This document shows positions 11,701-26,700 of a stretch of DNA of 64,000 bases, one piece after another (position 1 is the stretch's first letter; each line of letters begins with the position of its first letter). The notes beneath the pieces are model-generated. The model was not told the DNA's origin. It made no database searches and saw nothing but the letters and a program-made list of their open reading frames with translations. The stretch is from Camellia lanceoleosa (lineage: Eukaryota; Streptophyta; Magnoliopsida; Ericales; Theaceae), in assembly GCA_025200525.1 (NCBI GenBank), contig CM045761.1:135038223-135102222 (forward strand), written 5' to 3'. The translations under genes and the position numbers were made by a program.

Positions 11701-14700
11701 CATTCTGCCACTTTTTAAAGCACTCTTTTTTTGCCTTAAATATCGCTTGACCCTCTTCCCTCCACCACCAAGTTTCCCGATAGCTGGGTCATGTCCCTTT
11801 CGACTCTCGAAGCGCTTCCCTTGAGATTCTCCTCATACAATTGGTCATCGAGTTCCACATAGTGTTAGCATCATCTTCCAAGTCCCAAGTATCTTCCTTA
11901 TCCCCTTTTAGGTCCCACCATCCTTCCTAACTTGGTATTGCCCTCTAAAACATAAATCTAGTATCAAAATCCTATGTTGAGAGGCCAAGCTCTCTCCAAG
12001 AATCACCTTACAATCATTGCATTTTAGGCGGTCCACTTTTCTCATTAAGAAGTAATCTATTTGGCTCTTCACTGACCCACTCTTAAAGGTTATCAAATGC
12101 TCCTCCCTCTTCTTATACATAGTATTGGCCACCACCAGGTCAGAAGCCAATGCAAAATCTAAGATACTCTCTCCAGCCTCATTTCTGTCACCAAAATCGT
12201 ATCCACCATGCACCCTTTCATAACCTAGTTCATCTATGCCTACATGGCCATTAAAATCTCCACCTATAACCAAGTTCTCTCCTACGGGTATCTCTTGTGA
12301 GATCTCATCCATTTGCTTCCAAAAATCCCTCTTAGTCTGATCATCTAATCCTACTTAAGAGACGTATACACTAATAACGTTCACTATATTCCCTCCAATA
12401 ACTAGTTTAACTAACATAATCCTATCCCCTTTCCTAATGACCGCCACTACATTCTCCATAAGACCTTTGGCAATTATGATTCCTACCACATTCTTGCGTC
12501 TATCATTACTACTATAATACAGTTTAAAACCAGTATCCTCAATTTCTCTAACTTTCTCACCCATCCACTTAGTTTCCTGTATGCAAGCTATACTAACTCT
12601 CATCCCAATCATAACATCTACCAATTCCATCGTCTTACCAATTAAGGTTCCTATATTCCAAGTGGCTACCCTAAACCTGTAGTCTTGGACTAACTTTTTT
12701 ACCTGCGCTCGTCCAGAAAAATGTGGGAACCTTTGCCTACTTTTCATCGCACCCAGGCATCGATGAGGCGCCCCTTGCTCACTTTTCGCAACACCCAGAG
12801 GCAGGCGCAATGCATCACTTAAGGGGAACGACCTAGCATTTAAATATCAAGCTGTCTCGAAATTGAGATGTAACATTTATTGTGTAGCATTGGGGTGTAA
12901 TTATTAGAATAAATGCAAGATTAATTTCCAATACTTTGCATTCTCCTTAAAGAATAAAAATTAGCAAATAGTAAGAGTTTAGCAAGTCAAATTTGGTCCA
13001 AGTTCGTGTCCACGTAATCTTTTTTATGTGAATACGCTACAAATTTGTTTGCATTAATGGCAATGCATGAATCAATTCATACCTCACCATAAACCGTGTT
13101 GATCCTGGATCCCCTTGCCTGCCTGCTCTACCACGGAGCTTTGAAAAAGCATAACTTTGAAATTAGAAATATGTCTAAAATGGAGAAACATGACCAAGAC
13201 ACAAAACAAATTATCTACTAAGAAGCATGAAAAGTTAAGCTTCAGATCACCAAGATACTTTAGTAGTTTGCATTAATGGCAATGCATTAACAGATGAGCA
13301 TACAAGCCTTGAAGAGAGTGATAAATATTATTTAAAAGGCACAAAAAAATGGAATTCCCTTTATGTTACTAAACCTTGCAAATCCTTCTATGAGATCAAA
13401 TTCAGAAGATACACATCCAAAGTAAACCACAATAGACTCAAAGAATTTCATATCCAAAAATTGTGCAAGGAATGTCAAAACATTGGGAAATAACCTCAGG
13501 AGGAAAACTCCATAAAGGCCTCAACAGAAATGGAAAAAAGATAACCAGGGTGTAAGTTCCAAAAATGGACTTCTGAAAGATACAAAGAATTTTTTTTCCA
13601 AATCCTGTAAGTGACATTTAAATACAGCTAGATGTCTAACATTCAGCCTACATCTCAAAACAAATTATAAGCTAGATTAAATTGCACTTGCTAAAAAAGA
13701 ATGGCAGCTCCAAAATGGCTGAATTCAAATGAAATGTATTGTGATGATGATGATGGTGATGATGAAGCATTCACAGAAATGCGTGAACAGTTTTTCTGTC
13801 TTGAAAAAGTTCTTAGTCAAGCATGGACCACATCAACAAATTTACAATGTAATACCAATAACACTTGCTGTAGAAATAAAGAGCATTCTATGGCACAATA
13901 ACAATGAAATATATATGCATCACACAATTAATAATCACAACAAAGCAATTAGACAGCATGGATGCTTGAAGACTTCACACATTCCATGGATGCTTAACGA
14001 CTTCACAAATTCAAAAATTTCAGTTGTTCAAAAATCAAGATACAGAATGAAGCCAGTAACTTGCATACTATTAAATCAAGCATTTGTTCCTTCTTAATTG
14101 TCAGTGTAGTTAAGTTACTCACTTGGTTATCTATTCTCCGGGACTCATGCAACGATGTCCCAATCACATGAAGGCCCCCAAGCCTTTTCACTTCCAACCC
14201 TTCACTAAAACAGTGTTTTTCACAATCTTTTAGAACTGAGAGATAAGCCAGCCCTATCGAAGGACCAAGTGGGTAACTCTCAGACTGTTCATTAACAAGC
14301 TTCTCAAGCTCTTGCAATTCTGTTGACTGACCCATCTCCACAGACTCTGAAATAATCGATTTTGCTTCCTGATATGTCCAGCTCTTACCCTCACTTTTGC
14401 ATACATATTTAGCTACATAATTTGTTTGAAAGGAAGTTCTCATTAAATAAATAAATTAAAAAAACTAAAGAAAATTTTAAATAAATAAACAGAACAAAGG
14501 GACATGTAAAACAAAAATGATTTCAAGAATAGATCGTATTGGAAACTTTTTATTAACAGATGACTTCAAGAGTGTGATTACTGACCCATCAGTGCCATCT
14601 TAGCTAGCAAACCTAGTGATGATGGTCCCACCTTTATCTTTGATAACACCTGTGCCGAAAGATTGGTAAGGAAACTGAAAATATCTCTTTAGCAGCAAAG

Positions 14701-17700
14701 AGTGACCACAGGTGAGAGTCACCTTTTGTGAAATTGGCTCACCATCAACTTCAAAATCTGGAGCTTCTTTGGTCAAAAATGAAAGCAGACTGTCCTCAAT
14801 AATTTCCTTTGCAAGCATCTTAGAAAAGGATAAAAGGCCATGTATGTATTAGAAGCAAATAACTATTTAACTTCTCATCATTGAAGGAATATTACAAACA
14901 TGGAAATGTAAAATTATAGGAAAAATGTGAATATTTTGGATAAAACAACACATGATGCAATACGCCCAAAATTGCCTTAATGCACAAATATAACCCATTT
15001 TCTCAATGGAGGATGGACTATGGCATGAAGATAAGATTGTTCATAACATTAATCCACCAACCTTTGGGTTTCCTCCCAGGATAATGTCCGTGCCCCTGCC
15101 AGCCATATTTGTGGAAATGGTGATGGCATATTTTCGCCCTGCTTGGGCAACAGTTTCAGCCTCCCTAGCAGCATACTGAGGAGGAAATAACAATAGCAAA
15201 ATGATTTAAAAAATACAGAAACATTTACCATATCTCAACCAAACAGTTCTAACCGAAATGATAAACTATGCATCCAAATAAGGTTCTTTGCAAGATGATG
15301 TGTAACAAACCTTGGGTCGAGCATTGAGAACATTGTGAGGGATTTTCTGTTCTCTTAGCAGAGCAGACAAATGTTCAGAATTTTCAACACTGCATCAAGA
15401 AAAAAGAGAGTATCGTACTTATAAATCTGATTGCTTTTGGTCATTCTGAAAATGCAATAAATAAAAATTATTAAATCGCCCGTGTATAGTCAAATGAATG
15501 AAATATGGAGATTGATGAACAACTCAAATTATAAGCTACAGATAAGCATCCTACAGTAGCTTAATAAGCTATAGGCTAATGTCCAAGCACAGAAATCCAG
15601 CAATATGATAAGTACAACATGAAAGTCTTTCTTCACATAATTATGTAACAATATATCTTATTATTGGCAACGTAATGCCTACTTGTACTTTATAATTAAG
15701 ACAGTACTTTCTTAAACTAGGAGAGGCAATCCCAAAACTAATCATGTTGGTCTCTTACAAATTAACCAACTGGTAACAGAGGGGAGAGCTAGTCCAAATT
15801 GTTGAGGTGAAGGATTGTATGAAGTAATTGCTTGACTTGTCGGAGAACCTTTATCCGTATTTATCAAAATTAGCATGGCAACAAATTACAAACTCCAACC
15901 CCAGAAAGAACAAACTTGCTTAATACTAATTTGCATGCACCAGTTTTAGAACATGAGTTATGTAGAACTTAGTCCAAACTATTCAGAAATACCATGATAC
16001 AAGTCGAAGAGAAGTCATACAAATTAACAATCATTGCATGGAAAAAGTGTTGCTTAGTCAGGATGATGCAACCTTTGGGATTGATACACATCCCTTCCAA
16101 TTAATGACAGCTAATGCTTCCACAGATAAAGAGACAAGTTGACCTGACGAAACCAAGAAACAGAGACACAGTGGGGCTTGGAGATCCTTCTACCCTCTTT
16201 CTGAGCTTAAAAGAGCCATTTATGGTATCGTACTTCCAGATGCGGAATGAACAATTATTACTTCAACAAAGCATTAGTTTTCTTACTTCCCCATGAAGGC
16301 TAGAAACTAAATCGACTAGGTAGCGGATCCTTTAGCTGTGACTCATACCAAAACGTTTGTGCCCTTTCTCCTTTCCAACTTTTGAATTTTGTCCCTCTGA
16401 TCTGATTGTAAAATGGACAGAGCTATAAAGACAGCTGCTTAGTAGGCATTTTGCCATCTGCTGATAATGTGATACATGTACAGAATATTCTGTGTGATTG
16501 TGTAATTAAACAATACAAGTGAAAATGGCATGCTATATTAAAAACTATGAAAGGAAGTGGACTTGCAGAAACACGTCCAAACTAATATAAAATACAAAAA
16601 ACAATAACGCCCAATTAGTACACATTAATGTGTGTTTGGGAGGGAAAAAATTGGGTACACTTCCAAACTAATATAAAATACAAAATATAAAAAATTGAAC
16701 ATATACACAAACGCTCACTTTCTCTGAAATGTTGGAAATGACGATAAGGCAGCTGATCAAACCAATCATGAAACCCAGTGAAGGTCATGAGGCAAGTAGT
16801 CAAATTTAAAAGAGACAGGCAGAAAAATTACCTAGTGGTACCAACTAAAACAGGACGACCTTGTCTAAACATACTCTCAACTTCTTCACGAACATGTTCC
16901 CATTTACCTCGTGCAGTCTAAGTCAGCACAGAGCCAAAAGTATGTGTCAGGTCAAAAGAAGAACAAATACTATAGGAAGGTAGAAATATTAATTATAATG
17001 GACTTCAAATACTGCTCTTCTACCGCAAAAGCTTGGATAGGTAAATCCTTGCGAATATTTGGCAGATTTGTTGGCACTTCAATAACTGGAATCTGGAACA
17101 TTTTCAAGAACTCTTTCTCCTGCAACAATGAGATGGGAACATTTTTGCAAAATAATTGTGTTAGAAAGTGATCATTTAGATAAAAAAGTTCTTTAAAATA
17201 TTTAAACACCATCTCAGAATCCACAAAGAAGTCCATACTTCAGTTTTTGCAGTCCCAGTCATCCCTGACAGCTTCGGATAGAGCTTAAATAGTGATTGAT
17301 ATGTGATTTGTGCCACAACAACTGAATCAGCCTAACAAGTGTAAGGATATAGCTTTGAGTACAATAAGCAAGAAAGTTTTGATGTAAAAGAAAAACTCCG
17401 TAAAAATTGAAACCTCAAGAGATACCTCAATTTTGACACCTTCTTTGGCCTCTACAGCTTGATGAATCCCCTCAGACCATCTCCTTTTCTCTTCAACTCT
17501 CCCTGTCAACTGCAGAAATGTTTTGGGGTCAGTATTTTATAAAATTATTCATTTTTTTCATTTTTGATATACCCATAGTTGTTTTTTTTATCACAAATTG
17601 AAATCTAAGTTCATTAAACCTGCAAAACAAGGTTATACCAGCCTCTTCATCAGCATCAGCATCATTGTAATTTTTTACCAAGCTTATTTTAATTGCTTGT

Positions 17701-20700
17701 TCAAGCAAAAATGTTCCTATATTTGACAAGAAATAATAAACTAAAACATAGTACTTTAGATAGCAAGTGTGTTTAAGCAAGGATTGAGGATCCTGCAACA
17801 AACCAAACCTCAACTTGCAAAATATACCTAAAAATTACTTAAATTTATATGATGTGCCAACAATGTTCACGTACCAATTCCAGTTGAACACCACCTAGCT
17901 CAAGCTCGGCTTATTATTGAAACAAACTTCCGAGTTGCAATCGAAATTGACTTAACTAAATTAATAAACAAGCTTAAGCAAGCTTCAACCCAGCAAAACT
18001 CAAGCTGCTCACAAGCAGCTCAGTTCCTTTAACAGCCCTAACTGGAGATTGTTCCTAATCACTAAGGTCCAAGGCTTAAGGCATCGCATTCATCAACCTC
18101 AGCCAGCATGGCCCAAAAACCCACAGAACAAGATTAAGAGTATAGAATAGAGGGTGACGCAGGTGGAGACAAATGAGTGTCTGAATAGATGACATGTCAC
18201 CACATGAGACTAAAATGGCGGCACAAGGGTGTGAAATGGAGACATCATGATGTTAATGTGGCATGCCACATGGAGAGTGGGACCCATGTAGTCAAAGGAT
18301 GTTTCAACCATCTTTGACCAGTTGATTTATTGCCAGCCAACTAGAGTAAAATAATTTTCCTGCATAATTAATATAACTTCCATGTAAAAGTAGTGGTCTG
18401 GTGATCAAGTCCACAATCTAGAATGTAAGTCCGCAATCTAGAATGTAAGCTCCTTTGGACAGCAATAAAACACCAGCCTTTCTGATACTATTTAAATTAT
18501 TTATTTCTTTATCCAACTCTCTGACCATGATTTTGATATTATATTTCAGCTGCAATTATGATCCACAAGGAAAGATTCTAGTGATAGAAGGGGCAGAATT
18601 TATATACGGACTTACGGGAGTCTCTAAGTGCTCGGGCATTGAATCAATATTAGATTGGATGGGAAATTGGCTTTTTTTTATAGAAAAAGTGCAAAAAGAA
18701 ATTCTTTCTTTTCAAAAAAACCCCTAGTCAGGTAAAGAATATAATAGATTGCCTCCCAACTCTTTCAAAGAGACAATAGGGAGACCGTATAAATTAGATC
18801 AAATGGGAAATAGAGGTATGGAATAGATAGTGATCTACCTTTTTCTGCATTCACTCACACTGAATTTCCCACGCCCTTCAAAATATCCACTATTGAAGAG
18901 AATCCACAAAAATGAAATCCATTAGTCCCTTTCTTTAATAGCTTGATATACATTGTTGGACCCATTTCCTAACAGCTTAGGCATTTGAGAAAATTGTTAA
19001 CTTAACATAGTATCAAAGCTCTGGTTAAGAGAGGTCTTGGGTTCAAGTCTCTCCATTAGTATTTTGTATTATGTCCCCATTTGATTTCTTCTTCTCTGTT
19101 TAGTTGATTGTTTCTCTTTTTGTTTGGTTCTTTGTTAGTCTCTCCATGTGCAAGACGGTGTTGCACATGAAGGAGGGTGTTAGGTAGCTTGATATACATT
19201 GTTGGTCCCATATCCTAACAATTTAGGTTTTTGAGAAAATTGGTAACGAAACACCTTTTACACATTGAAACTAAGATTCCCTTTTGAGTAACCAATCATA
19301 TTAGTCATGATTGAAACCTGACTAGGCAAAAACCCATAGGGCAAAGACTATCCTTTTCCAATACCATTCCTCCATTACCATGAAATAATCAATGACGTAG
19401 AGGGTACAGCTATGAGAGCTTCACAATCTGGTAGGAAGATTGCTTTGTTCAAATTAACTGAACTCCCAAAGATGATGATCAAGACTTTGAAATCTCAGAG
19501 GGATAGGGGTTCTTTGGGCAGTCTAAGAGGGGATTCGAGTAATATGAAGTGTTGAAGCCTGCTGAATAGGGAACAGTTTCATAGAGATGAGGGTGCCTGG
19601 TTTGAGAGGAAAGGACATGATAAGCATGGCAGAGTCTGATTTTGAAGAAAGATAGGCTGGTTTTGCAAGGGTGTTGAGGGATTTTGATCTGGGTGAGTAG
19701 CCAAGAAAGAAGAGTTAAGACTTAAAGAGTCAAATGATATTGTTTCTGCAAGAGGTGAAAATATAGCAGTGGCCAAACGCAACGGTGGATCCATAAATTT
19801 TGCAATGAGGGGGCCAATATATATTTATATAGATTTTAAAGGGGCCAAAGTAAAATTACATAAATTTTGAGGTGGTCTTCACCTCTGCTAAAAGTGTGGT
19901 GGCTTATTTGGGTCGATGTTTAGTGGGTCGTCTGGGCAACACTTCCTTCTAACTTTCTTCATATTAACAAAACATACTTTGTTTAAACAGAAAATATTAG
20001 CCATTGTCAAGTATATGCTACTCTGACAATGTTTTGCAGAATGGAAAGTAAAATCACACATGTACAGATGCAAATACAAAGCAATAAAGTAATACATGAT
20101 TAAAGCAATAGGGAAGTGATAACAATATAAAATGCTCATAATACCTCATTGATAATGAGAGCCTTCCCATTTCTAACAATATATTGGACATCCCGCCGAT
20201 AGAACTCTTTAGCCTTCAAAGCATTCATAACAAATCTGCAATATTTCAATGCCAACTACAAAGTTGAAAATTTGAAGAAGGAAGAATAGTGTCTAAAAAC
20301 TATATTGACTTAATCCACTTAACCTGTCTATGGATGGTCAACCAAACAAATTAAGTTTAAGAGTAGTTTGAGATAGCCCAAACGATAGAGACAAAAACAA
20401 TAATGAGGAGGAGGAGGAGGAGTTTTAAGTAACACAGCCCACCTCAACATTTCCAATTTCCTGTATTTTCATAATCGTAGTGCCCCTAGTAACTCTCGTT
20501 TTTTTTAGTTACCTTCTTAATAGAAAGAACATTATATATATATATATATGAAAGAAAACTGCAGCATAAATGTTGACCGGCTTCATCACTTCTGTCACCA
20601 GACTCACCACTAAAAATAGTATTGCTAAATGACAACAAAAGCAGGGAAAGCCATATTCACCTAGCCCAAGGATCATTTTCATCCCACAGATCATTTGTTT

Positions 20701-23700
20701 CTAGAGCCATCTCAGCCAGTGCAATCCCTTCTTCAGTCAACTCCACTGAATTATCCTTGAGCTCCACAGTGTAATGCTATTAACATAATTGACAAATTAA
20801 AGCAGATTAGTCTCGTTACATAAAATAATGTTTAACAGAATAACTGTGCAATAGATTACAGAACAGTTGAAACAACAGAATGTAAAATGAAGAAAATTGC
20901 ACTCACAAGGTCCCGTACAAGCAGCTCAGCAACTTTTGCAGCAACTGGATATCGTGCAGCATCTTTACTTGCCTTTTATATGGTAGGAAAAGTCACAATA
21001 GCATCCAAACAGATATCACTAGTAGTTCAAAAAAATTGCAAATTACCTCCCCACTTATCAATAGAGGATTTCTCCCTTCATCAATGAGGACTGAATCAAC
21101 TTCGTCAACTATTGCAAAATTAAATGGCTTGGGCCTGTTGTTTGCCACATTAGTTAGTTCAAATAAACAACTACATGGACAAACTCCACAGGGTTCAGAA
21201 TAGTTCAATGTAAGACTAAATACAAAATTCGCAAAAGATTTGAAGATTTACCATCTCATCACAAGTTGTTCGCTGCTTCCAGAAAGATTATCTCGGAGAT
21301 AATCAAAACCGAGTTCCTAAGGCAATTAACACAATCGAAAGAAACAAAACAGGAGATGCAGTGTTGACGAGTCAACAACAACCACACAAGTGAATGTCAA
21401 CAAAGCTGCCAAGCAAGTATCACCTATGAACATGGACACCTCTCCGGAGGTCGCGTACAGGAGTCAGACACGTGTCGGACACGGACACACGCCGAACAAG
21501 CTCAGGACACGTGTCGGACATGTAGGGACACTTTGTACACACTACGGACATGTTGGAACACGCTAAGGACATGCAAGTGACACGCTAGGGACACACTAAG
21601 TGCTATTTTTTTCAAAAAAAACTATAATTTTTAATTTATTTTTTTTTTTAAACTAAAATAGCATACTTAGATAAATTTGATAAAATTAAATATTTGACAT
21701 AAAATGCATACTAAATATTTAAAAATATACATATGATAAAAATATAAAGATATATGTTTTGAACGTATCCCAACGTGTCGTGTCCTGCATTTTTTGAAAA
21801 TTTACATGTCCACGTGTCCATGTCGCGTCACGTGTCTATGTCCATGCTTCTCAAAGTATCACAAATCCAATTGCAAATACTAGCATCAAAAAATCAACCA
21901 GAGGGAAATTACAACATAAGATTGAATCCGACTTACCGAATTATTCGTGTAAGTAATATCGCATTTGTAGTTAGATCTCCTTTCTTCAGCTTTCATCCCC
22001 CTCTAAAAGTTGAAAGAGTCAAAGATAGAGGCTATAAAAAAGATGCAATACTAAATTTGTTTAATTAGTAATGACACTATGTGGAGTCAGCCTCAAGACC
22101 TCATGTCCCAGAATTACATCATTAGAAAGAAAGTTCTAATCTAGGGTTGTCAATGGATCAGATCCAGATCCGGTTTTGACCTGATTTGGTATGATTTTGT
22201 GGCAAATCATGATCCATCCTTTGAAATGTAAATCCAATTATAATCTGATTGAACTCAATTCTATGAAGATTTGATCCAACAAATATGCTATTTTGATTTT
22301 TTTTAAAACATTATACAAGTAACATTGAAATATGTATCAAGACCAAAGTTTTAAAAGGCATTATTACTGAGGCTTGCCTCAATGCTCGCCTCGCCTCGCC
22401 TCAAGGCTAAGGTAAAATGCATCAAGGCTTTGATTTTTAGGATTTACTCCCCAAAGGCTTACGCATAACAGCTTGAGACACACGCCTTAGGTGTGCCTTG
22501 TATGCCTTTTACACATAAGCATATGAGAAGTATGCATATGAAGAGATTACCTTAGGCTTTTATTAAACTTGGTAGGTGTTTGGGAAATTGCTATTTTAAT
22601 AAGCTATTTTAGTAGGTTAAAATTTTGTGTTGGGGAAGATGATTGGATTTTTTTGTAGTTTGACGTAATGTTTGTGAGAGAAAAAGTAAAATGATTATGG
22701 ATTTGATATGACATTTTATCTAAATAGCTATTTTAGCCTATTTTATCTTTTTGTGAATTTTAGCCTAAATTAGGTTAAAATCTCACTTCCCAAACACCCC
22801 TTTAGTTTAGTAGATTGTTTAAACATAAAAAAACAAAAAATAAAAAGAACTCCTGCTGGAAATTTGATTATTATTGCCTTAATATTATGTTAGTGGATGT
22901 ATATAATATGTTAGTGATGTATATAATATGTTAGTGGCTGTTAGTGGACATATAGTGGCAATATATAATGCAGCACCATCTTCTCCACTACCCCAATGGC
23001 CAACCCACTAGAGAGTGGAATGGGTTTAGTGACAACCAATCACCTCCTCCCTCAATTGTGTATAAATTGAGGTGAGGAGGAAGGGTAGAGACATCAAGAA
23101 ACAACAACAACACATCTGTGAGAGATTGTGAGAGTTTGAGAGTTCTATAGAGAGTAAAGGTGAGGTGTGAGTGTAATCTCCCTCCGGGAAAAATTCTATA
23201 GTGATAGCTTTCCGTGGACGTAGGCAATTGCCGAACCACATAAATATTGTTGTGTTCTTGTGTGTGATTGATTTTTAAGTTGGTATCAGAGCAACAAAAA
23301 CACAGCAGCCCTAAAACCGTCATAGCCATGTCGGAAGTCACGTCCGAAACCACTTCAACCCCTGCCGCTGCCATTCCGGTGAAAACGGCCAACAAGGCTG
23401 CAAATTACCGTGCAGTTTGATGATAAGCCACGTCTGCGGTGTGATTTTTGCAACAAGCCTCGCCATACACGCGAAACGTGTTGGAAGATCCATGGCAAAC
23501 CTGTCAACTGGAAAAGCAGCAAACAAGGAGAGAAGAATCGTGGCTTTCCTACTGCTAATGAAGCCGATTCGAGTCCCTTCAACAAAGAGCAGATTGATCA
23601 ACTCTTAAAGCTGATAAAATCCAACTCCTCATCCGGTACTCCTAGTGATTTTTTGGCACAAACAGGTAGAAATCCTAAAGCTTTCTCTTGTCTAAACTTC

Positions 23701-26700
23701 TCTCCGTGGATCATAGATTCTGGTGCCTCCGATCACATGACTAGTTTTTCCCATTTATTTAGTACCTATTTCCCTTGTTCTGGTCATGACAAAATCAGAA
23801 TAGCCGATGGTAGTTTTTCACCTATTGCAGGAAAAGGATTTATTAAACTAACTGAGAAAATTAATCTCAATGCTGTTCTTCACGTCCCCAACTTAGCCTG
23901 TAACCTTTTGTCTGTCAGTAAACTATCTAAGGATTCTAATTGTCGTGTTACATTTTTTGAATCCCATTGTGAATTTCAAGACCGAACTTCGGGGATGATG
24001 ATTGGGCGTGCTAGGATGCTTGAAGGTCTTTACTACTTTGATGAAGTACATTAGTAATAAAAAGCTCGAGCTTTAATAGTACTAGTTCAATCTACGAGAA
24101 AAAATAATGCTATGGCACTATAGGCTAGGACATCCTAGTTTTCTTTATCTAAAACATTTATTTCGAAATTATTTAAAGGGATTGATTGTTCTTCTTTTCA
24201 TTGTGAAAGTTGCATTTTGCAAAATCTCATCGCTCTACTTATTTGCCAAAACCTTACCAGCTTCCAAACCTTTTATTTGATTCATAGTGATGTTTGGGGC
24301 CCTTCTAAAATCACTACTCTTTACGGTAAAAGATGGTTTGTTACATTTATTGATGACCATACCCGCTTATGTTGGATTTATTTGATGAATAAAAATCGGC
24401 GTGAACAATTTATTCACAAATTTTTACAATATGATTGAAAACCAATTTCAAACCAAAATTGGTATTTTACATTCGATAATGGAGCAGAATATTTCAATGA
24501 GCGATTGGGTGAGTTTTTGGCAAAAAAATGGATTTTTCATCAATCTACATGTCGGGATACCCCTCAACAAAATGGCATTGCAGAACGAAAAAATAAACAT
24601 TTACTTGAAGTAGCACGTGTTATAATGTTTTACATGCATGTTCCTAAATATTTATGGGGTGATGCAATTTTATGACCTCTTATTTGATAAGCAGGATGCC
24701 TACAAAGGTGTTAACATACAAAACACCTTTTGATTGTCTCAAACATTTTTTTCGACACGAGGTTGTTTTACGATTTACCGCCAAAGTTTTTGGATATCTT
24801 GCCTATGTTCATGTTCGATCAATTTCGTTCAAAACTTGACCCCCGTGCTATAAAATGTGTTTTTTTGGGTTATTCCTCAAACAAAAAAGGGTATAAGTGT
24901 TTCGATCCTCAAACCAAGAAATTTCATGTGAGTATGGATGTGTCATTTGTGGAAACAAAATCCTATTTCCCCAACACTTCTCTTCAGGGGGAGACAAGTG
25001 AAGTAGAAGACAATTTTTGGGATATTTCTATCCCGCTCCCCAATGTCATTTATCCTACACAAAAACCACATCTGTCTGATAATGATCACATAGGAGAACC
25101 AAGTTCTATGGTGCCTAGTCAAGAAGATTCTTATTTAGGAGGAGAAGTACTACAAAATGATTTAAATTCTGAGCTTCAGGTTTATACTAGGAAGCAATTT
25201 CATCTGAGGAATAATGACCCGAATGTCCATCCTAATGACCCGAATGTCCACCCGAGTTCTGGCATCGAAATTTTAGGTAATCCTATTCCTTCTATTTCCG
25301 ACCTTGATGTTCCTATAGCAATTAGGAAAGGTGTCCGAAATTGCATTAAACATCCTATTGCAAATTACCTCTCCTATCAAAGACTCTAAAACCATAGAGC
25401 TTTCACATCTAGGATTTCACACTTGTTTGTTCCAAGGAATATCTGAAGCATTGGATGATCCGAATTGGAAATTAGGTCATGGAGGAGATGAATACTTTAA
25501 GGAGAAGTGGTACTTGGGAGATAGTTGATCTACCCAAAGACAAGCAGTTGGGTGTAAATGGGTGTTTACGATAAAATGTAACGTGAGATGGAAGCGTTGA
25601 GAGATACAAGGCGAGGCGGTGGCTAAAGACTTCACTCAAACTTATGGGATTGACTATCGAGAGGCGTTTGCTCTGTTGCTAAAATAAATTCCATTAGAAA
25701 TCTTGTTATCTCTTCGAAGAAATTCAGATTGGCCTCTACATCAACTTGACATTAAAAATGCATTTCTCAATGGTGATCTTGAAGAGGAGGTGTTCATGAG
25801 CCTACCGGGATTTGAGCGAGACTTGGTAGCGACAAAGTATCAGATTGAACAAGTCATTATCGGACTCAAACAATCACCAAGAGCGTGGTTTGAACGCTTT
25901 GGGAAGCGATTATCGATTGTGGCTTCTCATGAGTCAAGCGAGATCACACAATATTTTATAAACATTCAAAAGATAGTAAAATTGCAATTTTGATTGTTTA
26001 TGTTGATGACATCATTTTAGCTGGTAATGATGAAGCGAGTTAGCGACCCTCAAAGAGAAACTCGCAAAAGAATTTCACATTAAGGATCTGGAGCCCTCAA
26101 GTATTTCCTTGGAATGGAATTTGCAAGATCCAAGGAAGGTATATTAGATTAATCGGAGAAAATATGTTCTTGATCTCCTTGAGAAAGCAGTATGCTTGGT
26201 TGTAAGATGGTGGAGACTCGTCGAGCCTAACTTGAAGTTACAATTTGCTAAGGTGAAGAAGTCAAAGAGAGGAACAATATCGGCGACTTGTAGGAAATTG
26301 ATTTACTTGTCTCATCTGGCGACGATATTGCCTTTGGTCGGCATATGGTAAGTCGGTTTATGCACTCACCAGGCGAGCACTTTGAGGCCGTTTATAAGAT
26401 CTTAAGATATTTGAAAGGAACTCGAGGAGAGGCTTCTTCAAGAAACATGGACATCTTCAAATTGAAGTATACACACAGATCTGTTGGGCGAGGAAGTGTT
26501 CTGAGACGGAGATCAACATCCGGATCTTGCTCCTTTGTAGGTGGGAACCTAGTTACATGGCGGAGTAAAAAGCAGAATGTGGTAGCTAGAAGTAGTCTGA
26601 AGCGAGTTGAGAATTTGCCCATGGAATCTGTGAAGTAATGTGGATTAAAAGAATTCTTGAAGAATTAAAGCTTTCTCACCCGACACCTATGAAGGTCTAT

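Larger units (their letters stand above)
9066..12835 (-). mobile_element. RTE-type LINE, decayed, with nested TIR element
   Basis: Reading leftward, the element has an endonuclease region, a connecting region, a reverse transcriptase and a C-terminal tail, broken by stops and frameshifts. It ends in a short tandem repeat (GGTTT) of about four units at 9068-9090, a 3' end style typical of RTE elements rather than poly(A). The C-terminal block (GRGRLKLTL...[10 protein letters not shown]...[13 protein letters not shown]) is characteristic of plant RTE elements. It lies in SECA2 intron 22 in the same orientation as the gene. The right boundary is approximate and no target duplication was found. 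Confidence 0.85.

Noticed and set aside
13701..14097. Plus-strand frames overlapping SECA2 intron 21 and exon 21
   Set aside because: They lack homology and lie antisense to a confirmed exon.
18440..18730. 90-codon plus frame in SECA2 intron 12 with a short direct repeat (CAATCTAGAATGTAAG twice)
   Set aside because: No homology was recognised, and the direct repeat is too short to define an element.
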